The translations under genes and the position numbers were made by a program. A DNA stretch of 5,975 bases from an uncultured Oxalobacteraceae bacterium (GTDB taxonomy: Bacteria > Pseudomonadota > Gammaproteobacteria > Burkholderiales > Burkholderiaceae), in assembly GCA_946479705.1 (NCBI GenBank), contig CAMLHI010000138.1:1-5975 (forward strand). Direction: 5' to 3'. This document shows, piece by piece, positions 1-5,945 of this stretch. The notes below the pieces were generated by a model. It did not search any database. It was not told where the DNA came from and saw only the letters and a program-made list of their open reading frames with translations. Numbering within the stretch: the stretch's first letter is position 1; each line of letters opens with the position of its first letter.

Positions 1-91
1 CCCCCAGGCTGTACAGGAAGGTGCGGCGGCTAAAGGCGTTCAGGATTTCTTCGTTGCTAAGTGCGCTTTCGGGTGCTGTCAACTTCGTCAT
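1..91 (-). CDS. N-terminus of a Tat-exported protein, function unknown (truncated by window edge)
   Basis: Only the first 30 codons are present; the reading frame is open to the edge of the window. The peptide starts MTKLTAPESALSNEEILNAF and continues with SRRTFLYSLG, a good twin-arginine (Tat) motif of the S-R-R-x-F-L type followed by the beginning of a hydrophobic stretch, so export of a folded protein across the inner membrane is expected. The start at 91 is supported by a GGAGA ribosome binding site six bases upstream (98-102 on the plus strand). The gene lies downstream of the GH95 gene on the same strand, but a 351-base gap with operator-like sites suggests it has its own promoter. From context it may be another secreted carbohydrate-active enzyme, which is inference only. 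The family cannot be identified from 30 residues. Confidence 0.7.
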   Translation of the reverse strand, partial: MTKLTAPESALSNEEILNAFSRRTFLYSLG

Positions 92-155
92 CAGGTGTCT
101 CCAAGCCGTGTCAGGCAAAGGTTGATGGCGGCCGATGGGGATTCATGGCCGTGTT

Positions 156-169
156 GGTTATCGCTACCA
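156..169. promoter_or_regulatory. LacI-family-type operator-like palindrome 1
   Basis: The 14-mer GGTTATCGCTACCA matches the pattern TGNTANCGNTANCA at nine of ten fixed positions (only the first base differs). A central CG flanked by symmetric half-sites is the hallmark of operators bound by LacI/GalR/CcpA-family regulators, which usually respond to a sugar. This site is closest to the gene starting at 91, with its edge 65 bases upstream of the start codon. It could lie within the leader or at the promoter of that gene. The regulator itself is not in the window. Confidence 0.5.
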
Positions 170-184
170 GTCGTTGCGCGATTT

Positions 185-229
185 GTATCCGGTCAAGTCA
201 AACGTGCCCCCTGGAAAGGCACCGGATAC
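185..229. repeat. Perfect 9-base inverted repeat GTATCCGGT/ACCGGATAC
   Basis: GTATCCGGT at 185-193 is the exact reverse complement of ACCGGATAC at 221-229, separated by 27 bases. A third partial copy, CGGATAC, lies at 253-259, exactly 30 bases beyond the copy at 223-229. The arms could form a hairpin in RNA or be two binding sites for a dimeric regulator. The 30-base spacing of the direct copies, close to three DNA turns, fits the second idea. Both readings are inference. Confidence 0.45.
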
Positions 230-278
230 GGGCTAGTTGTTATATCGCGCTTCGGATACCAGCAAATTGCGGGGAGGT

Positions 279-292
279 TGATATCGATAACT
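279..292. promoter_or_regulatory. LacI-family-type operator-like palindrome 2
   Basis: The 14-mer TGATATCGATAACT matches TGNTANCGNTANCA at nine of ten fixed positions (only the last base differs). It contains the core TATCGATA, itself a perfect palindrome. It lies 22 bases from operator-like site 3 start to start-end edge, and about 110 bases from site 1, an arrangement compatible with looping or cooperative binding by a tetrameric LacI-type repressor. Confidence 0.5.
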
Positions 293-313
293 CCAAGCGC
301 GCGCGGGATATTT

Positions 314-327
314 TGTTAACGATAACT
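314..327. promoter_or_regulatory. LacI-family-type operator-like palindrome 3
   Basis: The 14-mer TGTTAACGATAACT matches TGNTANCGNTANCA at nine of ten fixed positions (only the last base differs), with GTTA and TAAC arms placed symmetrically around the centre. It shares the same final ATAACT with site 2, as expected of two sites for one regulator. The centres of sites 2 and 3 are 35 bases apart. Confidence 0.5.
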
Positions 328-377
328 ATTCTGGCTTCAATGGGCGGCGCAGGTATTCGAATCGGACATCGGTGGCG

Positions 378-398
378 GCGCCCGGCGGCCGGGAGCGC
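378..398 (-). terminator. Possible weak GC-rich hairpin behind the GH95 gene
   Basis: CCCGG (381-385) pairs with CCGGG (389-393) around a three-base loop, and GCG (378-380) pairs with CGC (396-398) across a two-base bulge. It lies about 45 bases behind the GH95 stop codon. No U-tract follows on the minus strand, so it is not a canonical intrinsic terminator, and GC-rich sequence forms such hairpins by chance. Confidence 0.2.
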
Positions 399-442
399 GC
401 CGGGTGCCGGTTTGGCGGGCGGGCAGGCCGGCAGTCCGGTTC

Positions 443-2902
443 CTACTTCCAGGCGCCGATGCGGGCGCGTCCGCCGCGGTCGAGCTTGATCTGGCGGCAC
501 TGGCCCTGATAACGCAGCGACACCGGCGCGTGCGGCGCACCGCGCAGCTGCAGGCGCGTGAGCTGGCCGCCGGCCCAGTCCAGGTCGAGCTCGATGCCGC
601 CGCGCGCGCGCAGGCCGTGCAGTGCGCCTTCGCGCCACGCGATCGGCAAGGCCGGCAGCAGATGGATCTCGCCGCCCCAGGACTGCGCCAGCATTTCCAG
701 GATGCCCGCCGTGCCGCCAAAATTGCCGTCGATCTGGAAGGGCGGGTGGGCATCGAACATATTCGGATAGGTGCGGGTCGGGCCGAGCAGGCCGAGCAGG
801 ATGGAATGGGCGCGCTCGCCATCGCCCATGCGCGCCCACAGGGCCAGGCGCCAGGCCGTGGCCCAGCCGGTCGACTTGTCGCCGCGCAGCGTGAGCGTGG
901 TCTTGGCCGCGTCGATCAGCTCGGGCGTGTCGCGCACGTTGATCTGTCCGCTGGGATAGATCGCGTACAGATGCGAGACATGGCGGTGCTGCGGATCGGG
1001 CGCCTTGGCGTCCCAGTCCTCCAGCCACTCCTGCAACTGGCCCTGGGCGCCGATGCGGTCGGCCGGCAGGCGCGCGCGGGCGGCGCGCACGGCCTGCGCG
1101 AAAGCGGCGTCGTCATCCCGCAGCAGGGCATGGGCCTTGAGGGTATTGGCGAACAGGTCGCGCAGGATCTGGCGGTCCATGGCCGGGCCGGCGCAGATGG
1201 CCACGTCCGGATGATGGGGGCGTTCAGGCGAGATCGACGGCGAGGTGACGAGGCCGCGCCCTTGCGGGTCCTCGACCAGGGCATCGAGGAAGAACAGGCT
1301 GGCGCCCTTGAGCAGCGGATAGATGCGGCGCAGAAAAGCCGGGTCGGGCTGGTAATCGTAATGGTCCCACAGGGCCAGGCACAGCCAGGCGCCGCCGCAC
1401 GGCCACATGCCCCACAGGGGCCCGTCGATGGGCGCGCTGGCGCGCCACAGGTCGGTGTTGTGGTGGGCCACCCAGCCGCGCGCGCCATAGCAGCTGCGCG
1501 CGGTGGCCGCGCCGCTGACCGCCAGTTCCTCCACCATCGCCACCAGCGGCTCGACGCAGGCGGCCAGGTTGGCCGATTCGGCCGGCCAATAGTTCATCTG
1601 GGTGTTGATGTTGATGGTGTACTTCGAGCCCCAAGGCGGGTTGGTGCCCTCGTTCCAGATGCCCTGCAAATTGGCCGGCTGGCCGCCCGCGCGCGAGCAC
1701 GCCAGCAGCAGATAGCGCGCGTATTGGACGTACAGCGCGGCCAGGGCCGGATCGGCCTGGGTTTCGGCGGTGGCGATGCGGGCATCGGTGGGGCGCGCAT
1801 CGGCGGCGTAGCCCAGGCGCAGGGACAGGCGTCCGAACAGGGCGGCGTGGGCGGCCACGTGTTCGCGCTTGAGCGCGGCGTAGGTCTTGCGGGCGCCGGC
1901 ATCGGTGCGCGCACGCACCGCGCGCAGCGGATCGGCGCTGGTGTCGCGGAAACTGACGTGGCTGGTCGCCACGGCCACCAGCAAGGTCACGCTGCGCGCG
2001 CCGCGCACTTCCAGGCGGTCCTCGCGGGCGCCGATGCTGCCGTCGCCGAGGGCGCGCACGCGCACCGCGTAGCTGAGGGCCGAGGCGATGCCGGCGTGGG
2101 CTTCGTTGCGTCCTTCGATCAGCAGGGCGTCCGCGCCGTCGGTGCCGACGCGCAGGGTGGCGGGACGCCGGCTGCGTTCGAGGTCTTCATGCAGAAACCA
2201 GTCCGGTGCATCCTGGTTCGATACCAGGAGGCCGCCTGCATAGTTGGGGTTGGCATCGGCCACGTTGCGCGGGTGGCGATAGTTCACGTCGAAGTCGAGC
2301 GTGCCGGGCCCGGTCACGCTCAGGCGCACCACCAGCAGCTGGCCGGGGGCGCTGGCGAACACTTCGCGGGTGTAAGTGCTGCCGGCGCTGGTAAAGCGCG
2401 CGGTGGCGATGGCCGTGCTCAAGTCCAGCGCGCGCACATAAGCGCTGGCCGCGCCCGCGGCAGCGAAGTCGAGCAGCAGGTCGCCGGCTGCGCCGTACGG
2501 CATCTGGGTGGACGGCGTGCCGAGCAGGTCGGTGCCGGCCAGGGCGCTGGCGGCGTCGAAGTCGCCGGCGTCGATCAGGGCGCGCACGCGCGGCAGGGCG
2601 GCCAGCGCGGCCGGGTTGTTCGGATTGTAGGGGCCGCCGGCGAACAGGGTGCCCTCGTTGAGCTGCAGGCGTTCCTGGGCAATGCGGCCAAAGCACATCG
2701 CGCCCAGGCGGCCATTACCGACCGGCAAAGCTTCCACCCAGGTCGCGGCTGGCTTGTCGTACCACAGTGCCAGGTCTTCACGGCCGGCGGCGCGGGCGGT
2801 GGCGCTCACGCTGGCGCCGGCCAGACCCGGGAAGGCGGCGGCCAGACCGGCCGAAACCAGGAAATCGCGGCGCTTGCGGGACAGCGGGTGATCCATCGGC
2901 AT
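443..2902 (-). CDS. Tat-exported GH95 glycoside hydrolase (alpha-L-fucosidase/alpha-L-galactosidase family)
   Basis: This 819-residue protein, of usual length for GH95, should remove terminal L-fucose or L-galactose from polysaccharide or glycan side chains by an inverting mechanism outside the inner membrane. Residues 8-16 (SRKRRDFLV) are a Tat motif, with a hydrophobic segment to about 30 and a likely cleavage after ARA (38). The N-terminal beta domain has the family motif PVGNGRLGAM (60-69) and LNEGTL (81-86). The catalytic (alpha/alpha)6 barrel carries TININTQMNYWPAE (429-442), HHNTDLWR with N482, SPSISPER with E560, and QIDGNFGG with D725; the C-terminal domain starts near HLLPALP (747-753). 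By comparison with Bifidobacterium AfcA, N431 and N433 correspond to the water-activating Asn pair, E560 to the general acid and D725 to the supporting Asp. Thr429 replaces the His typical of fucosidases, so alpha-L-galactosidase activity is possible. The start at 2902 is chosen over the in-frame ATG at 2944 because of its strong ribosome binding site and because Tat peptides begin near the N-terminus. Confidence 0.93.
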   Translation of the reverse strand: MPMDHPLSRKRRDFLVSAGLAAAFPGLAGASVSATARAAGREDLALWYDKPAATWVEALPVGNGRLGAMCFGRIAQERLQLNEGTLFAGGPYNPNNPAALAALPRVRALIDAGDFDAASALAGTDLLGTPSTQMPYGAAGDLLLDFAAAGAASAYVRALDLSTAIATARFTSAGSTYTREVFASAPGQLLVVRLSVTGPGTLDFDVNYRHPRNVADANPNYAGGLLVSNQDAPDWFLHEDLERSRRPATLRVGTDGADALLIEGRNEAHAGIASALSYAVRVRALGDGSIGAREDRLEVRGARSVTLLVAVATSHVSFRDTSADPLRAVRARTDAGARKTYAALKREHVAAHAALFGRLSLRLGYAADARPTDARIATAETQADPALAALYVQYARYLLLACSRAGGQPANLQGIWNEGTNPPWGSKYTININTQMNYWPAESANLAACVEPLVAMVEELAVSGAATARSCYGARGWVAHHNTDLWRASAPIDGPLWGMWPCGGAWLCLALWDHYDYQPDPAFLRRIYPLLKGASLFFLDALVEDPQGRGLVTSPSISPERPHHPDVAICAGPAMDRQILRDLFANTLKAHALLRDDDAAFAQAVRAARARLPADRIGAQGQLQEWLEDWDAKAPDPQHRHVSHLYAIYPSGQINVRDTPELIDAAKTTLTLRGDKSTGWATAWRLALWARMGDGERAHSILLGLLGPTRTYPNMFDAHPPFQIDGNFGGTAGILEMLAQSWGGEIHLLPALPIAWREGALHGLRARGGIELDLDWAGGQLTRLQLRGAPHAPVSLRYQGQCRQIKLDRGGRARIGAWK

Positions 2903-2910
2903 AGTGCAAT

Positions 2911-2917
2911 TCTCCCT
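2911..2917 (-). promoter_or_regulatory. Ribosome binding site deciding the GH95 start
   Basis: AGGGAGA on the minus strand lies eight bases before the ATG at 2902. The alternative in-frame ATG at 2944 lies only a few bases from the predicted transcription start and has no such site, so 2902 is preferred and the Tat signal then begins eight residues into the protein. Confidence 0.75.
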
Positions 2918-2955
2918 GACAGGCGCGACTGGATCGTCATGCACTCTGTATTAAA

Positions 2956-2984
2956 TATATATGGTACCAATAGCCGGGGGTGAA
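2956..2984 (-). promoter_or_regulatory. Candidate promoter of the GH95 gene with palindrome in the spacer
   Basis: On the minus strand TTCACC (2984-2979, four of six to TTGACA) is followed after 17 bases by TATATA (2961-2956), with TATATT two bases further on as an alternative -10. Transcription would begin near 2948, leaving a leader of about 45 bases that contains the ribosome binding site. The self-complementary octamer TGGTACCA (2962-2969) fills the end of the spacer and touches the -10 element, where a bound protein would block RNA polymerase. Promoter and operator are both predictions from pattern alone. Confidence 0.4.
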
Positions 2985-3019
2985 AATGGCGGACGGACAT
3001 ACATTATTTTGTAACCGAC

Positions 3020-3033
3020 AAGTACCGCTAAAT
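3020..3033. promoter_or_regulatory. Core-only match to the LacI-type operator pattern
   Basis: The core TACCGCTA (3023-3030) fits TANCGNTA, the centre of the three operator-like sites at the other end of the GH95 gene, but the outer TG and CA bases are missing. It lies about 40 bases upstream of the candidate -35 of the GH95 promoter. It could be a weaker site for the same regulator, or chance. Confidence 0.25.
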
Positions 3034-3077
3034 TTCCTAAAGCGACAATTCCAAATAATATTCGGTGCGCCCCAACC

Positions 3078-3190
3078 CCGGGGTCAGTGCCCCCATTGTT
3101 ACAAGAGCTCGCTTACATGGTTTTTCTCTCTGAGACGGCTGGCGGAAGCCGTAGGCGAGCTGATGCATCAATGGGAGCACTGACCCCCGG
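3078..3190. repeat. Nested long inverted repeat, REP/MITE-like
   Basis: The outer arms 3078-3098 and 3169-3190 are reverse complements of each other apart from one mismatch (3091 against 3176) and one extra C in the right-hand C-run. Their shared part is TCAGTGC-C/T-CCCATTG. After a seven-by-seven internal loop, AGCTCGCTTAC (3106-3116) pairs with GTAGGCGAGCT (3151-3161) with one wobble, and an inner hairpin ACGGCT-ggcgga-AGCCGT (3135-3152) competes for the last two bases of that stem. The stem beginning with GTAG resembles REP sequences mobilised by RAYT (Y1-type) transposases, and the overall form resembles a MITE or REPIN; no transposase gene is in view and I see no clear target duplication. 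It starts 25 bases behind the glnE stop codon, so it would also form a large RNA hairpin at the 3' end of that transcript. It has no U-tract and is not a canonical terminator. Confidence 0.75.
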
Positions 3191-3215
3191 TGGGTGAATT
3201 AAATTTGGTGGGGCT

Positions 3216-5945
3216 TCAGTTGGCGAACAGGCTTTCCCACAGCGCGCGGACCTTGTCGGCGTGGGCGCCAATGCGCGCGGGGTCGAGCCGGGCGTTTTCC
3301 TGCCCCTGCAGGCGCAACTGGTGCTGCAGCTTGCGCATCTTGCGGTAGGCGTCGCCCACGGCGATCGAGAGGGCGACGTCGATCAGGCCGAGCTCGCCGC
3401 ACATCTTGAGCAGGCCGATGTTGCCGACGTTGCCGGTCAGCTGGGGGTAGCGCGCGGCGTGGCGCAGCACCAGGTATTGCACCATGAATTCGATGTCGAT
3501 CATGCCGCCTTCGTCCTGCTTGAGGTCGAACAGGCCGGGCCGCGGCGGGTGGGCGTCGCGCATCTTCTTGCGCATGCCCAGCACTTCGGTCTTGAGCGCG
3601 TCGGCGTCGCGCTCCTGGCGCAGCATCTGTTCGCGGATGGCTTCGAAGCGCGGGGCGATGGCGGCGTCGCCGGCGCAAAAGCGCGCGCGGGTGAGGGCCT
3701 GGTGTTCCCAGATCCAGGCCGACTGGTGCTGGTAGCGCTCGAAGGCGCCCACCGAGGACACCAGCATGCCGCTGGCGCCGTCCGGGCGCAGCGCGGTGTC
3801 GATGTCGAACAGGATCCCGGCCGAGGTGTGGGCGGTCATCCAGGTGATGAAGCGCTGGGCCAGCTTGGCGTAGTTGGCGGGGGCGTCCTGGTCGTCGTCG
3901 TCGAACAGGAAGATGACGTCGAGGTCGGAGATGTAGCCCAGTTCCTTGCCGCCCAGCTTGCCGTAGGCGATCACGGCGAAGCGCGGTACCTCGCGGTGGC
4001 GCGTGCCGATGGTTTGCCACACGGCGTCGATGGTGGCGGCGACGATGGCGTCGGCCAGCGCCGACAAATGGTCGGCCAGCCGCTCGACCGTGAGCGAGCC
4101 GGCCAGGTCCTGGGCCAGCAGGCGGAACAGCTGGGCGTGGTGGGCTTCGCGCAGGATGTCCATCTTGCGTTCGGTGTCGCCGTCGGCCGCCTCGAGCAGG
4201 CGCTCGAGCCCGGCGCGGAAGGCGGCGCCGTCGAACGATTCGTCGTGCAGGCGGTCGTCGAGCAGTTCGTCGAGCACGATCGGGTGCAGGTTGAGGAAGC
4301 TGGCGGCCCAGCCGGAGGCGTGCATCATGCGGATCACGCGTTCGAGCGTGTGCGGGTATTCGGTCAGCAGCGACAAATACGCCGAGCGGCGCGCGATGGC
4401 TTCGAAAAAGTCCAGCAGGCGCCCCAGGGTGGCGCTGGCGCTGCCGACTTCGTTGTCGGCGGCGCAGGCGGCGATCAGGGGCAGGGCGGCGTTGACCAGG
4501 GTGAGCAGGCGGGCCCGGCTGCCTTCGGGCAGGGCTTGCACGCGCGGCGATTGCCAGGTGTTCATCAGGCGCCGGGCCGAGTCGGCCGCATGGTCGAAGC
4601 CGAGCGTGCCCAGGCGCGCTTCGATCGCTTCGCAGTTGTCCAGGTCGGCGCAGGCGCCGGACGATTGCGGGTCGACCGCCTCGCTGCCGTTCTTGGCGCT
4701 GGTGTCCTTGAACATGGCGTCGAACTGGGCGGCGACGAAGTGGCGCACCTCGGCCAGCCGTTCGAGCAGGACGGCGATGTTGGGCAGGCCCATCCACTGG
4801 GCCACGATGGCGCGGTCGGCGTCGCTGGCCGGCAGGGTGTGGGTCTGGGCGTCTTCCAGGTATTGCAGGCGGTGCTCGAGGTTGCGCAGGAAGCTGTAGG
4901 CGTCGAGCAGCTGGGCGACCGTCTCGGCTTCCATCAGGCCCTTGTTGGCGAGCATGCGCAAGGTGGCGCGGGTGGAGCGCGCGCGCAGGTCGGCGTCGCG
5001 CCCGCCGCGGATGAGCTGGAACACCTGGGCCAAGAATTCGATCTCGCGGATGCCGCCGCGGCCGAGCTTGACGTTGTTGCTGCGGTCCGGGTGCAGGCGT
5101 TCCTGGCGGTCGACCTCGGCGCGGATCTGGGCGTGCATGGTGCGGATGGCGTCGATCACGCCGAAGTCGAGGTAGCGCCGGTATACGAAGGGGCGCACGA
5201 TGGCTTCGAGCGCGGCGATGTCGGCCGGGGTGCCGGTGACGGCGCGCGCCTTGACCCAGGCGTAGCGCTCCCATTCGCGCCCCTGGACGATCAGGTATTG
5301 CTCGACCATGTTGAGGCTGGCCACCAGCGGGCCGGAATTGCCGTTCGGACGCAAGGCCATGTCGACCCGGAACACGAAGCCGTCTTCGATCACTTCGGCC
5401 AGGGCGGCGATCAGGCGCTTGCCCAGGCGGGTGAAGAATTCCTGGTTGGACAGCTGGCGCTGGCCGGCGCCGTCCACCCGGGTTTCGCCATCCTCGGGGT
5501 AGACGAAGATCAGGTCGATGTCGGACGACACGTTCAGTTCGCCGCCACCCTGCTTGCCCATGGCCAGCACCATCAGCTGCTGGGGCAGGCCGGATTCCTC
5601 GCCCACCGGGGTGCCGTGGGCGGCCACCAGCTCGTCCATGAGCGCGGCCAGCTGGGTCCGGATGGCGAAGTCGGCGAAGCCGGTCATGGTGCTGACCACT
5701 TCGTTCAGGCTGGCGCGCCCGTCCAGGTCGCGCCGGATCAGGCCAGCCACCAGCAGGTTGCGCAGGCGCCGCATGGCGCGCGGCAGGGGCAGGCCGGCGG
5801 CGCTTTCGCGCGCCAGCGCGGCGCCCAGGTCGGCCCGGTCGAGCGGTTCCGCGGCCAGCGCATCGAGCGCCTCGACGCGGCCGGGCACGGCATTGGCCCA
5901 GCGTTGGTAAAAGCGCGAGGCGGCGGTCGGGGAAGCTGGCTTCAT
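3216..5945 (-). CDS. glnE: Bifunctional glutamine synthetase adenylyltransferase/adenylyl-removing enzyme
   Basis: This cytoplasmic 909-residue enzyme attaches AMP to a tyrosine of glutamine synthetase when nitrogen is plentiful (lowering its activity) and removes it by phosphorolysis when nitrogen is scarce, under control of PII protein and glutamine. Two nucleotidyltransferase domains are visible. The N-terminal removase domain has GGGELNVSSDIDLIFVYP (133-150) with metal-binding D142 and D144. The C-terminal transferase domain has YGKLGGKELGYISDLDVIFL (661-680) with D674 and D676. The associated motifs GRGGIREIEF (295-304) and DEGGMIDIEF (811-820) are also intact. Length is slightly below the E. 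coli protein (about 946) because of a shorter N-terminus. The region 414-440 is a variable linker. The start at 5945 gives the conserved-looking opening SRFYQRW at 10-16, although no Shine-Dalgarno sequence precedes it. The gene is monocistronic as far as can be seen, with an inverted repeat 25 bases behind the stop. Confidence 0.97.
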   Translation of the reverse strand: MKPASPTAASRFYQRWANAVPGRVEALDALAAEPLDRADLGAALARESAAGLPLPRAMRRLRNLLVAGLIRRDLDGRASLNEVVSTMTGFADFAIRTQLAALMDELVAAHGTPVGEESGLPQQLMVLAMGKQGGGELNVSSDIDLIFVYPEDGETRVDGAGQRQLSNQEFFTRLGKRLIAALAEVIEDGFVFRVDMALRPNGNSGPLVASLNMVEQYLIVQGREWERYAWVKARAVTGTPADIAALEAIVRPFVYRRYLDFGVIDAIRTMHAQIRAEVDRQERLHPDRSNNVKLGRGGIREIEFLAQVFQLIRGGRDADLRARSTRATLRMLANKGLMEAETVAQLLDAYSFLRNLEHRLQYLEDAQTHTLPASDADRAIVAQWMGLPNIAVLLERLAEVRHFVAAQFDAMFKDTSAKNGSEAVDPQSSGACADLDNCEAIEARLGTLGFDHAADSARRLMNTWQSPRVQALPEGSRARLLTLVNAALPLIAACAADNEVGSASATLGRLLDFFEAIARRSAYLSLLTEYPHTLERVIRMMHASGWAASFLNLHPIVLDELLDDRLHDESFDGAAFRAGLERLLEAADGDTERKMDILREAHHAQLFRLLAQDLAGSLTVERLADHLSALADAIVAATIDAVWQTIGTRHREVPRFAVIAYGKLGGKELGYISDLDVIFLFDDDDQDAPANYAKLAQRFITWMTAHTSAGILFDIDTALRPDGASGMLVSSVGAFERYQHQSAWIWEHQALTRARFCAGDAAIAPRFEAIREQMLRQERDADALKTEVLGMRKKMRDAHPPRPGLFDLKQDEGGMIDIEFMVQYLVLRHAARYPQLTGNVGNIGLLKMCGELGLIDVALSIAVGDAYRKMRKLQHQLRLQGQENARLDPARIGAHADKVRALWESLFAN

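Larger units (their letters stand above)
92..442. other. Regulatory intergenic region upstream of the truncated Tat gene
   Basis: This 351-base gap contains no convincing gene. The part from 140 to 335 is clearly more AT-rich than the flanking genes and holds three LacI-type operator-like palindromes and three copies of GTATCCG or its complement. On the minus strand a TATAAC hexamer (244-239) could be a -10 element for the gene starting at 91, but I find no good -35 at 16-18 bases, so I do not call a promoter. The part from 340 to 442 is very GC-rich and lies just behind the stop codon of the GH95 gene. An open frame across 61-489 on the plus strand has no family features and is regarded as chance. 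Confidence 0.6.

Noticed and set aside
61..489. A 142-codon plus-strand open frame across the left control region
   Set aside because: It overlaps the start of the minus-strand Tat gene and the end of the GH95 gene, has Arg-rich low-complexity C-terminal sequence and no ribosome site that I could find.
2903..2944. A longer GH95 protein starting at the ATG at 2944
   Set aside because: It would add 14 residues before the Tat signal, lacks a ribosome site and lies about at the predicted transcription start; the ATG at 2902 has AGGGAGA at ideal spacing.
404..2983. An 859-codon open frame on the plus strand, antisense to the GH95 gene
   Set aside because: Its product is rich in Gly, Ala, Gln, Val and Arg without any family motif, the pattern produced when a GC-rich gene is read on the opposite strand. 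The GH95 frame has a signal peptide, ribosome site and full catalytic set.
2980..3183. A 67-codon open frame on the plus strand preceded by a G-run resembling a ribosome binding site
   Set aside because: It runs through the candidate GH95 promoter region and into the inverted repeat, ends at its right arm and has no recognisable features. The G-run is probably coincidental.
3078..3190. Intrinsic terminator of glnE
   Set aside because: The palindrome could end transcription, but it is much longer than a normal terminator hairpin, has internal loops and no U-tract on either side, so it was called a repeat.
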